Source: Candidatus Woesebacteria bacterium
Lineage (GTDB): Bacteria; Patescibacteriota; Microgenomatia; UBA1400; UBA1396
DNA length: 42,248 nt
Direction of reading: 5' to 3'
Assembly: GCA_021208605.1 (NCBI GenBank)
Contig: JAJOJK010000005.1
Span: 74,214-116,461 of the forward strand
Position 1 is the first letter of the stretch. Each line of letters starts with the position of its first letter. The translations under genes and the position numbers were made by a program. The notes under the pieces were generated by a model. It was not told the origin of the DNA and did not search any database. It worked only from the letters and a program-made list of their open reading frames with translations. Of this stretch, positions 30,554-39,502 are shown in pieces.

Positions 30554-32104
30554 ATGTCACCCCGAAGAAAACGAAGTTCCAAAATCCGCTTAATTCTGCA
30601 ATTGATTCCAGTCTTGGTTGTTGCCATCGCTGGTATCGTCGGCGCTACTCAACTGGATGTCGTCCGCGAGTTCTTGGCTGGTGCCAGCGGAGAAGAAGCG
30701 AATTTGCAAATTGATCCGACTGTTTCGTACGGACCAATGACCAAACCGTGGAACAACTTAGCCCAAGGTGGCGAAATGAGCGACTGGACACTCGAGCCCA
30801 TTCAAGGGAAAGTCGCCGCTCTCGATCCGGAATACATTCGTATTGACCACATTTACTCTTTCTATGATGTGGTTCAACTCAACGGCGAGCAACTCACGTA
30901 CGACTTCACCAAGCTCGATCGCGTGGTCGACGGCATCACCGCAACCGGTGCTAAGCCCTATATCGCCCTTTCCTACATGCCAATTCCTCTGTCTGACGAC
31001 GGCACAATTACCGGTAAACCGAAACGCTGGGAACACTGGCAAGACTTAGTTCGCGCTACCATTCATCACTACTCAGTCGAAAAAGGCATCAATGATGTCA
31101 TCTATGAAGTCTGGAACGAACCAGATCTCTTTGGCGGCTGGAAAACTTATGGCGAGAATAACTACCTCACTTTATATACCTATGCTGATCGCGGTCGCGC
31201 CCAAGTGCAAAATGCTCGCCCGTACCAATTCGGTGGTCCTGCCATCACGGCCTTCTACCGCAACTGGTTTACCGGTCTCGTAGAACACGCCCAAAACAAC
31301 AACTTACGTTTGGACTTCTTCTCCTGGCATCGTTACAACCATGATGTTGAACGTTTCCGTAAAGACTTTGCTGAGGCCACCGAACTTCGCGCCACGTATC
31401 CAGCCATGGCTAATTTGGAGTTCCATGTCACCGAGTACGGTCATGACAGTGAAGTCCACGTTGGCTATGACACTTCCTATGGCGCCGCCCACACCGCCGC
31501 AACGAGTATCGAAATGGTGGGCAATATTGATCGCGCCTTCGTCTTTGAAATTGAAGACGGCAAAGATCCCAAAGGCCAAGAACGCTGGGGACGTTGGGGA
31601 CTCCTCACGCACCGCGATTTTGGCAACAATATCAAACCACGCTACTTAGCTTTGCGCTTAATGAATCGTATTGGCGGGGAGCGTGTTCAGCTTCTCGGTA
31701 AAGGAACTTGGGTAAAAGCGGTCGCAACTCGCAATGAAAATACTCTTGAGATGCTGGTCGCTAACTTCGATCAGTACGGCAGTCACGTGGAAAATGTGCC
31801 GGTCACTTTCGATAACATGAAACCAGGCTCTTACACCTTTGAAGTAACCGATACCAGCGGCCAAACGCGGCAAACTCCGCTGGAAGCGGTGGAAAATACC
31901 GTAAGTACCGAACTGTTTATGGGCGCTAATAGCGTAGTGTACGTGCGATTGATTCCACAAACACCAGAGGCTGGACCCTTGGAATCGCCAGCAGAAGCTC
32001 CGGTAGAAACAGAAACTAACCCCAATCAAGTCATCCAACCAAACGAAGCACCAGCAGAAATCCAGCCAGAGGAACCACAGACAGGGTTCGGGAATTTGCT
32101 TTAA
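30554..32104 (+). CDS. Secreted/membrane-anchored GH39-like glycoside hydrolase
   Basis: N-terminal TM; VIYEVWNEPDLFGGWK (acid/base NEP) and EFHVTEYGHDS (TEYG nucleophile motif); acidic Pro/Glu-rich C-terminus. Confidence 0.75.
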   Translation: MSPRRKRSSKIRLILQLIPVLVVAIAGIVGATQLDVVREFLAGASGEEANLQIDPTVSYGPMTKPWNNLAQGGEMSDWTLEPIQGKVAALDPEYIRIDHIYSFYDVVQLNGEQLTYDFTKLDRVVDGITATGAKPYIALSYMPIPLSDDGTITGKPKRWEHWQDLVRATIHHYSVEKGINDVIYEVWNEPDLFGGWKTYGENNYLTLYTYADRGRAQVQNARPYQFGGPAITAFYRNWFTGLVEHAQNNNLRLDFFSWHRYNHDVERFRKDFAEATELRATYPAMANLEFHVTEYGHDSEVHVGYDTSYGAAHTAATSIEMVGNIDRAFVFEIEDGKDPKGQERWGRWGLLTHRDFGNNIKPRYLALRLMNRIGGERVQLLGKGTWVKAVATRNENTLEMLVANFDQYGSHVENVPVTFDNMKPGSYTFEVTDTSGQTRQTPLEAVENTVSTELFMGANSVVYVRLIPQTPEAGPLESPAEAPVETETNPNQVIQPNEAPAEIQPEEPQTGFGNLL

Positions 32105-32487
32105 TCTTCGATACGAGTGAAACCAGTTTGTAGCGTGGTGGGCTTTACACGGATAATAGTTTTTTCTGAACTTTTCGCCTCTATTTCGTCCTCAAAGACT
32201 ATGGTGTTTAAAGACAAAATAACCCACGCCAGACGATTCACTAAAGGAGCATTTATTTCAATAGAAGGAAGATCATCTTCTTCTTGCCCCGTCGCAGCTT
32301 GCACTTGATTGTCCTGCTCATACACCCAACCAGAGAGAATCCAACGCTGATTCGCTTGTACCGATAGCGGAGAATCACTTTCGATATTTCTGCGTTGAGA
32401 TCTCATCTGTCCAGAAACACTGATTCTAACCATATTTTGATACACATCGCCGATTTGTAATTTCGACTCAAAACTTTTATTTGCCAT
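32101..32487 (-). CDS. Hypothetical protein
   Basis: 128 aa ORF with a good promoter upstream; shares TTAA stop region with the convergent GH39-like gene. Confidence 0.55.
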   Translation of the reverse strand: MANKSFESKLQIGDVYQNMVRISVSGQMRSQRRNIESDSPLSVQANQRWILSGWVYEQDNQVQAATGQEEDDLPSIEINAPLVNRLAWVILSLNTIVFEDEIEAKSSEKTIIRVKPTTLQTGFTRIED

Positions 32488-32496
32488 AGTGAAGGT

Positions 32497-32524
32497 ATTT
32501 TCAACGAAAAACGAAAAAAGTCAA
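32497..32524 (-). promoter_or_regulatory. Promoter TTGACT-N16-GAAAAT, 9 nt before ATG 32487
   Basis: Minus-strand hexamers at 32524-32519 and 32502-32497. Confidence 0.5.
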
Positions 32525-32526
32525 AT

Positions 32527-33627
32527 TTAGTGAGAGGAATGAATAAGCTTTTCAACAGCGGAAACAAAAGATGCCAACGAATACTGGTCTGCTGTCTGTT
32601 GTATTTTTTTGTATGACCACTTCTTCTCTCGGGCTTCTCGTACTGTTTCAATCCACTCTTGCACCGCAAAATTCCGTACATGCACGCCATTCACCCCATC
32701 CTGCACCGTAAATCGCGGTTCACCAGAAAAATGGGCGATAACAGGAGTGCCAGCCGCCATGGCCTCAATCGGGATCATGCCAAAGTCTTCATCTTCAACC
32801 GGGTACAGAACCATTTCCGCATGCTGATACAGATCAACTAACGTTTCGTCATCAACACTTCCCAGCAAGTTGACTGTTGGTCCGGCCATTTCATGCAAGT
32901 CATTTTCCATGGCGCCGGTGCCAACCACTTGGAGAGGAAGCCCTAAATGATTTGCCACCTGTACCGAAATTTCCGGATGCTTGCTAAATCCCAAACGGTT
33001 CACATACAACAAGTGTGTCCGCTCCTTTTTTGGCAACACAGGTAACTTCCGGTCTACTAACTGAATCGGCGGATAAATCACCACCGAATCGCGACGATAG
33101 TACTTGGAAATGCGTTGCTGGGTTGTCGTACTGTTCGCGATCAAAATATCGGGATTTTGCGCCGTTTGGAAATCAACATAGCGCATCCAAAAGTTAATGA
33201 GCTCACCACCGACTCGCACGAGCGGATTCTTTTTCCAGTCCGACATTGTGCTGTGCCCGTACAGTGAACGCGGTGGCGTGTGCACGTAGCTGATATGTTT
33301 GGCATCTGACCGTGTGCGCACGGCTTTCGCCATGTACATATTGGTTGAGGAGATAACAACGTCATACTCAGATAAATCGAGCTGCTGAAAAGCCCAGGCA
33401 GAAAACACTCGATATGGTGACGCCAAGCGTTTGTAGAACGGAAATCTAGTTAGCACTGTTTCGCGAATATCCCAATCGGCAAATCGCTGGGCTTGCGGAC
33501 CAAGTCGGTCGGCATCGTAAAAAGCCACGTACACGGGCGCATCCGGAAACATTTCGTGCAGGGTTTCTAAAACTCTTTCGGCACCACCGTACTCGCGTAG
33601 ATAATCGTGAACTAAGGCAACTTTCAT
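32527..33627 (-). CDS. Glycosyltransferase family 4
   Basis: MKVALVHDYLREYGGAERVLETLHEMFPDAPVYVAFYD; EDEDFGMIPIEAMAAGTPVIAHFSGEPRFTVQDGVNG. Confidence 0.9.
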   Translation of the reverse strand: MKVALVHDYLREYGGAERVLETLHEMFPDAPVYVAFYDADRLGPQAQRFADWDIRETVLTRFPFYKRLASPYRVFSAWAFQQLDLSEYDVVISSTNMYMAKAVRTRSDAKHISYVHTPPRSLYGHSTMSDWKKNPLVRVGGELINFWMRYVDFQTAQNPDILIANSTTTQQRISKYYRRDSVVIYPPIQLVDRKLPVLPKKERTHLLYVNRLGFSKHPEISVQVANHLGLPLQVVGTGAMENDLHEMAGPTVNLLGSVDDETLVDLYQHAEMVLYPVEDEDFGMIPIEAMAAGTPVIAHFSGEPRFTVQDGVNGVHVRNFAVQEWIETVREAREKKWSYKKIQQTADQYSLASFVSAVEKLIHSSH

Positions 33628-33657
33628 TATGTGTATTGTAAATGCTACGATGTCCAG

Positions 33658-34947
33658 ATGAAACTCCCACGTGTTGGACTCTATGCTTGGGGCGGACCCG
33701 GAACTCTTCGGCTGCTCAACACTAAATATGATGCACCTCTTGTCGATACAGCGAGTTTTTTGGAAATGTATGACGACCAGTGGCTAAAAACCGCCCGAGA
33801 AAAAGTTGGGGCCACCGATATGTGGGTGACCTATTCTTGGGGATTTTCTGACCAGACCGAGCAAGAAGACTACGACTACATTGTCGATCGATTGCCACTG
33901 TTCCAAAAAAATAATATCCGCACCTACGCCTACATCCAGGGCACAAATCTGATCGTATCGGAGTTTCCGACGGAAGGAAAAAAGAGTCCCTTTTGCCGCG
34001 ATGCCGATGGCCAATTGCTACCATATAGTCGCGGTCGGGCCATGACCTGTCCGAACAATCCAGAAGCAGTGCAAATTTTAACCGATCGCGTCACCAAGGC
34101 CGCACAGGAAGACTTTGACGCCATTTTTGTGGACAACATCTTCTTTGGCTTGCCAGCTTGGTACTTCCGCGACGATATGCTCTCATTTTGCGGCTGTAGC
34201 TGCGAGCACTGTCAAAAGGCGTTCCATGAGGAGTTCGGGTACGACTTGCCCCTGCGCACCAAACGCGGGTACAAACAAGTGCGGGACTATCTCCGCTTCC
34301 GTACGAGCAAGCTCACACAAGTCATCCAGTCGCTCTCTAGTATTGCCCGATCAGCTGGGAAAGAATTTGGCGTGAATCTCTACGACCCTTTCTGGCATAC
34401 CAGTGACGTCATGTTTGGGTACAATTTTGTCGAGATTGAACCGTACTTGGATTATTACTTAATCGAAAATCATCATCTCGTAAAAGGAAATGAGCATCTC
34501 CTCCCCTTAATTACAAGCTCTGAGAAACCCACTTTTATTGTTTCGTACCGGAAAGGCATTGGCTTTGATGCGCCATTTTCCGCCCAAGAACTCAATACTT
34601 GGTTTAGTAATGCCCATGATTTAGGGTTTGTCCCCTGCTTAAAAGCCACGGAGTACGTGAGCCGAGGAACCTGGCATGGACTGCGGTGGGAAGAAACGCC
34701 GGTGCCAGAAATTCGCGAAGAACGCCTTCCTCCAGTGAATATTCGCTTCAAACGCGTGCGCCCAGCCTCTCGTCTCGGTCGGATTTTTGTACCGATTATT
34801 GATCGCATATTGCCCAGTTGTATTCGCACCTACTACGAATCTGCCAAAGTCTTTTGCTTCGTGAATCGACTCGGACTCTATCAACGGATGATGCATTCTC
34901 CCCGTCTCTTCGAGGAATTTTTGAGCGAGACCGTGACCGAACCTTGA
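33658..34947 (+). CDS. Putative TIM-barrel glycosidase-like protein
   Basis: NIRTYAYIQGTNLIVSEFP...FCRDADGQLLPYSRGRAMTCPNNPEAVQILTDRVTKAAQEDFDAIFVDNIFFG...SFCGCSCEHCQKAFHEEFG; start corrected to 33658. Confidence 0.6.
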   Translation: MKLPRVGLYAWGGPGTLRLLNTKYDAPLVDTASFLEMYDDQWLKTAREKVGATDMWVTYSWGFSDQTEQEDYDYIVDRLPLFQKNNIRTYAYIQGTNLIVSEFPTEGKKSPFCRDADGQLLPYSRGRAMTCPNNPEAVQILTDRVTKAAQEDFDAIFVDNIFFGLPAWYFRDDMLSFCGCSCEHCQKAFHEEFGYDLPLRTKRGYKQVRDYLRFRTSKLTQVIQSLSSIARSAGKEFGVNLYDPFWHTSDVMFGYNFVEIEPYLDYYLIENHHLVKGNEHLLPLITSSEKPTFIVSYRKGIGFDAPFSAQELNTWFSNAHDLGFVPCLKATEYVSRGTWHGLRWEETPVPEIREERLPPVNIRFKRVRPASRLGRIFVPIIDRILPSCIRTYYESAKVFCFVNRLGLYQRMMHSPRLFEEFLSETVTEP

Positions 34948-34971
34948 TAATTTCGGCGTTTCTGGTATTAT
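34944..34971 (+). promoter_or_regulatory. Candidate tRNA promoter TTGATA-N16-TATTAT
   Basis: TTGATA 34944-34949, TATTAT 34966-34971, 62 nt upstream of the tRNA 5' end. Confidence 0.5.
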
Positions 34972-35033
34972 TAAATATTCGTGCGAGCTGCTCTCTCCTC
35001 TCTCGAGGAAATGAAAAAAGCAGACACACCCGA

Positions 35034-35103
35034 AGCGGGGTAGTGTACGGTTGCACGTGAGGCTCATAATCTCGCAGATCTGGTTCGATTCCAGACCCCG
35101 CTA
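35034..35103 (+). tRNA. tRNA-Met (anticodon CAT), CCA not encoded
   Basis: Acceptor AGCGGGG/CCCCGCT, short D arm GTGTACGGTTGCAC, anticodon loop CTCATAA, T arm TCTGG-TTCGATT-CCAGA, discriminator A. Confidence 0.9.
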
Positions 35104-35206
35104 CAACAGTTCTTTTTGCTCTCCCTTCACCCATCCGCTCTTTTTTTGTCTCTGATTTCTTGGTTTTCCAAGATTCGTTTATAAAAACCACCGTTAACAG
35201 GAACCT

Positions 35207-37030
35207 ATGTTCATGCATATTCTTCCGTATGCCAAGCCATACTGGAAGCGAATATTGGCTATTGCAGTAATGATCGCCTTCATGGCCGGTCTGAATCAGG
35301 TGGAACCATTCATCACCAAACAAATTACCGATACACTGATTGCCGGCATTGGCGGCAATTTTCCAACGCTGCTTCTTGTTTTACTGGCCGCCTACTTAGG
35401 CACAAAACTCGTTACTTCCGCTCTCAACCGCGTTACTTGGCATTTGACCAATATTTTTGTGGTGCGTTTTGAAAGTCACTTGAAGCAAGTTGGCTTCGAC
35501 CATTTGATGCTTTTGTCGATGGGATTCTTCAATGATCAATCGAGCGGAAAAATGATGAGTAAACTCGATCGTGGTGTGAACCGAATCGTCAACATCGTCA
35601 ATAACTCGGGTATGCACTTTTTGCCGAGCTTTACGACAGCGGTCGTCTCCCTGGCAATTGTGACTTACTATGAGTGGACTATCACGGCTTCGATCGTCTT
35701 TGCCTTTGTGCCGTATATCCTGATTAACCGTTGGCGCTTCCAGAAAAATAGTGTCCTGGAAAAACAAGAGTATAAACTCTATGACCACCAGTACAGTCAC
35801 TTTTGGGAAGTGCTAAGCGCCATGGCGCTCATTAAATCTTTCCGCGCGGAACAATTTGAACGCAAAAAGCTGCAAACTTTTTTTGCGAAATACATCGGTT
35901 TGCGCCAAGAAATGGAACACCACACCGACCAAGCCTTTATTGGTGACGTCTTTTTAGAAGTCTGGAACTGGGCCATGTACGCCTATATCGTCTGGATGAC
36001 CTGGCAAGGCGAGATCACTGTCGGTACGCTGGTGTTATTAGTCGGCTTAATCCAAATGATTCGCCAACCCCTCTGGCAGCTGAACTGGATTTTCTGGGAA
36101 GTGAAACGCGCTGGCATTGGAGCGAAAGATTTCTTCCGCATTATTTCGGTGGAGCCAGACGTCGTTGATCCCAAAAAACCGAAACACCTCAAAAAAGTGC
36201 ATGGCGCCATTGCATTCGAGCACGTGGACTTCACCTATAAAAATTCCGCTCCGCTGCCTGAAACTGACTACGACGAAGACGAAAAACCGACCAAAGTGGA
36301 TACCTCACAAGGCCCGCAAACGGTTTTCCAGGATGTCACAATGGAGTTTGCCGCTGGCAAAACTACCGCACTAGTAGGTCCTTCTGGTTCCGGAAAAACA
36401 ACGGTGGCCCAACTGGTTTTGCGTTTCTTTGATCCAGATAGCGGCCGCATCACGCTTGATGGTGTCGATCTGCGCGATCTCAAGCAAACCGAGCTCCGTT
36501 CCTACCTCGGATTAGTTGGTCAAGATCCGTATCTTTTTGCTGCCTCCATTCGTGAAAACCTTCGCTACGCCAAACCAAACGCCACCGAAGACGAAATGTG
36601 GCAAGCATGCGAACTGGCCTATGCCAAAGAGTTTATTCAAAAACTTCCAGCTGGCCTCGATACTGAAATTGGCGATCGCGGAGTGAAGCTCTCGGGCGGA
36701 CAACGACAACGTCTCTCTTTGGCCCGCACGATTCTCGCCGATCCACAAATTATTATCTTGGACGAAGCGACCAGCGCACTCGACTCCGAGTCGGAAATGT
36801 ACATCCAAAAAGCTTTAGCTGAAGTGTTGAAAAATCGCACCGCTATTGTTATTGCTCACCGTCTCTCCACCATCCAACGTGCCGATAAAATCATTGTCTT
36901 GAAAGACCACACCGTCTTGGAACAAGGTACGCATACCGAGTTACTCGAACAAGATGGTCTTTACGCCAGTCTCTTCAAAATCCAAAGTGGCGACGCCGAA
37001 AAACTGAAAGAGTGGGATTTGGTGGAGTAA
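35207..37030 (+). CDS. ABC exporter, fused permease/ATPase (MsbA-like)
   Basis: Six-TM domain then Walker A ALVGPSGSGKTTVAQLVLRF, signature LSGGQRQRLSLARTI, Walker B IIILDEATSALDSE. Confidence 0.93.
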   Translation: MFMHILPYAKPYWKRILAIAVMIAFMAGLNQVEPFITKQITDTLIAGIGGNFPTLLLVLLAAYLGTKLVTSALNRVTWHLTNIFVVRFESHLKQVGFDHLMLLSMGFFNDQSSGKMMSKLDRGVNRIVNIVNNSGMHFLPSFTTAVVSLAIVTYYEWTITASIVFAFVPYILINRWRFQKNSVLEKQEYKLYDHQYSHFWEVLSAMALIKSFRAEQFERKKLQTFFAKYIGLRQEMEHHTDQAFIGDVFLEVWNWAMYAYIVWMTWQGEITVGTLVLLVGLIQMIRQPLWQLNWIFWEVKRAGIGAKDFFRIISVEPDVVDPKKPKHLKKVHGAIAFEHVDFTYKNSAPLPETDYDEDEKPTKVDTSQGPQTVFQDVTMEFAAGKTTALVGPSGSGKTTVAQLVLRFFDPDSGRITLDGVDLRDLKQTELRSYLGLVGQDPYLFAASIRENLRYAKPNATEDEMWQACELAYAKEFIQKLPAGLDTEIGDRGVKLSGGQRQRLSLARTILADPQIIILDEATSALDSESEMYIQKALAEVLKNRTAIVIAHRLSTIQRADKIIVLKDHTVLEQGTHTELLEQDGLYASLFKIQSGDAEKLKEWDLVE

Positions 37031-37110
37031 TTGCCGCTAGATAACATATTAGCTTTTATTCTTCTATACGGATATACTATACAAAATTGCTATTCATTGA
37101 GCTGGTAACT

Positions 37111-39399
37111 ATGTCCCCAAAAAGAACATATACAGAAACTAAAGAACGAAAAATCTCAAATTTCGCCCGTTCATTCGTGATTCTACTACTTTTAGGCGTC
37201 TTGCCCACGGTGGACCAGTTTCACCAAACATCTGCATACAATAATCCTGACGAAACTTCTATTCCCGAACCATTTGAAGACGAGCCATTTTTATCTCCTT
37301 CCAGCACTCAAGAAAGCTCAGTACAAAATTCGAATAATACACTAAACATTCCTTCCACAGTAGAAAATAATTCATTTCCTTCCACACAAGAAAATACTCA
37401 AGCAAGCCCAACAGTTAATTACGTCCCAACAATTGCTACTCCTACAGAGACCCAAGATTCATTTCCTCCTATTACACCTACAAATGATAGGCCTACTCCA
37501 ACAACTAACACTCTTCGGCCAATCACTATAATAAATACAATTGATCAATTGATTAATAGCGATTAGACAACTCAGGCGCTCAATAATCTCGATAAACTAT
37601 CTAATCCATCTGAAACTGTAGAAGTAATTCAACCTGTTCATAACCTAGAAAATCTTGATCCAAATCATGATGGCCTTATAGAAGAAGGTTCCGTATATTC
37701 TGGTGAAATTGTTTTCCGTCCGTATGATAACGAAACTCAAATTGAGGAGGGTGAATATATCGTGCCCAATAATCGAGTATTTATTGACTCTGACGGAGAC
37801 GGAGTCTTAGACGAAACACCGGTGTATGCACGACTTGTCGTTGTCACACGTGATAATTTAACCTATCTGTTCGCTGAAAACAGTGATCAGGTCATTGGAA
37901 TTTTCCCCAATGGAACCGGGCGCGGTGGGGCTAATACTGTTCCCAGTATTCGAACCGTCGATACCTTTCTAGGTGAACAATGGGGAATTGATGAGTCAGA
38001 ACGTTTAGGATTTGATAGAAATGCATATGGAATTATTACAATAGCAACGAGTTATTACATCAATGAAGAAACAAAAATTAATACCGCTCAGGAAGTTCAT
38101 GGAACTCCTGATGAATGGCAACACTTGCTTGGCACAGAAATATCTGGCGGCTGCACACGCCATCGAAATAAAGATATTGCGACAATTCGACAACACCTTA
38201 CTGTTGATGATCTCATTGTAACGATGGATACACCTGGTGACGACTCCATAGATAATCCATACACTCTTTACAATCTTACCCTACTCGCTGCCGGATTAGC
38301 CCCTATCCAAACTCCAGATAATCAAGAAGCTTCTCTTCCACTTCCAACAAATTATGAACCCCTTTCGACTCTTCCACCTCTTGAAAACTCTCGCTGGATT
38401 AATTTTGAACAGACTAACTCAATTCCAGTCCCCGAAATAATTTCCCACCCATATACTCGAGGTGAATATGACATTATTCCATGCGGTGCCGAAAACATGT
38501 ATCTCGTAGAGTTACTGGCAGGACGAGAAAGACTTATACCAACAGAAAATGGCTATCGCCTTTCAGTAGCGCCATTTATTACTCTGCCGAATGGAGAAAC
38601 ACTGGATGTTCAGGAGTTTTATACTCCGACAGAAGTAACCACCGATCAGATATACTCTGAACTGTATCGTTTCTCTAACGGAGAATACATCCAATACTTT
38701 CAATACTTAGTAGCAGACTACGCTTTCCAGTATGCAGTCTACGTAGCTGCAAGAGACTGGGATGAACCTTCACTGCTTACTAGCAATCGAAGTACTCAAG
38801 GTGAGGCGATATTGCATCTGAGTAATGAACAGTTAAGAGAGATCCAACTTGTTACGGGACTCATTCCATTAAAATTTTCATGGACACAAGGTGTATTGCC
38901 ACAAGAACCTGGTGATTTTCTGGAAGGCTTAAAAAATAGAACAGTTATTCATAGTATGATGAATATTTTCCATGGAACACCGGGGCAAACATTCGAATTA
39001 GATTTTCGACAAGAACCCTACGGGCTAGCCTTTCCCCTACAAGATCAATTCCTAACAATGCCGAGTGCAGACCATGAATTTGTTCGTAGTAGTAATGCAA
39101 ATGGTGAAAATATATCAAGCATACTTAGTACAGCAATCACAAATAATCAGGGCGTAATATTCCGAGTTTCTCAGTTTGCGGCACAGACAACTCCGTTGCG
39201 ATATGAATTGGGTCTATCGCGTGCTCACTACTATTCTTTTGTACCGGAACAATCAAACATTCAAGAGGGCTACGTAGCTATATATGATACGATGCACCCA
39301 TCAGAGATTCTCCAGGTAAGAATTGAGTATCTCGATGATATATTTACAACCATGACGGTAACCCCTCAAACTGAAATGAATATTACTTCTAACGAATAA
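37111..39399 (+). pseudogene. Secreted L,D-transpeptidase (YkuD)-like protein interrupted by in-frame TAG at 37564-37566
   Basis: ORFs 37087..37566 and 37762..39399 share a frame with only one stop between them; signal/TM segment, Ser/Thr/Pro-rich linker, DPNHDGLIEEG and DSDGDGVLDE Ca-binding-like motifs, then HG-(x13)-SGGCTRH catalytic motif. Confidence 0.65.
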
Positions 39400-39406
39400 T
39401 ATTGGG

Positions 39407-39437
39407 AAAACAGAATGACTAATCATTCTGTTTTTTT
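39407..39437 (+). terminator. Rho-independent terminator after the L,D-transpeptidase-like gene
   Basis: AAAACAGAATGA-CTAA-TCATTCTGTTTTTTT. Confidence 0.9.
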
Positions 39438-39502
39438 GCTACAATACTCCTCTTCATATTATGGGCTATATAAATCCAGAAACATCAGAAGTCTCTCGCT
39501 CC

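Noticed and set aside
34796-35323. Minus-strand 175-aa ORF containing GSGIEPDLRDYEPHVQPYTTP
   Set aside because: Antisense translation of the tRNA-Met gene; a well-known spurious protein pattern.
37564-37566. Alternative genetic code (TAG or TGA as sense)
   Set aside because: TAG and TGA terminate other clearly identified genes here (e.g. TAG at 893, 5031, 9823; TGA at 34947), so standard bacterial code applies.
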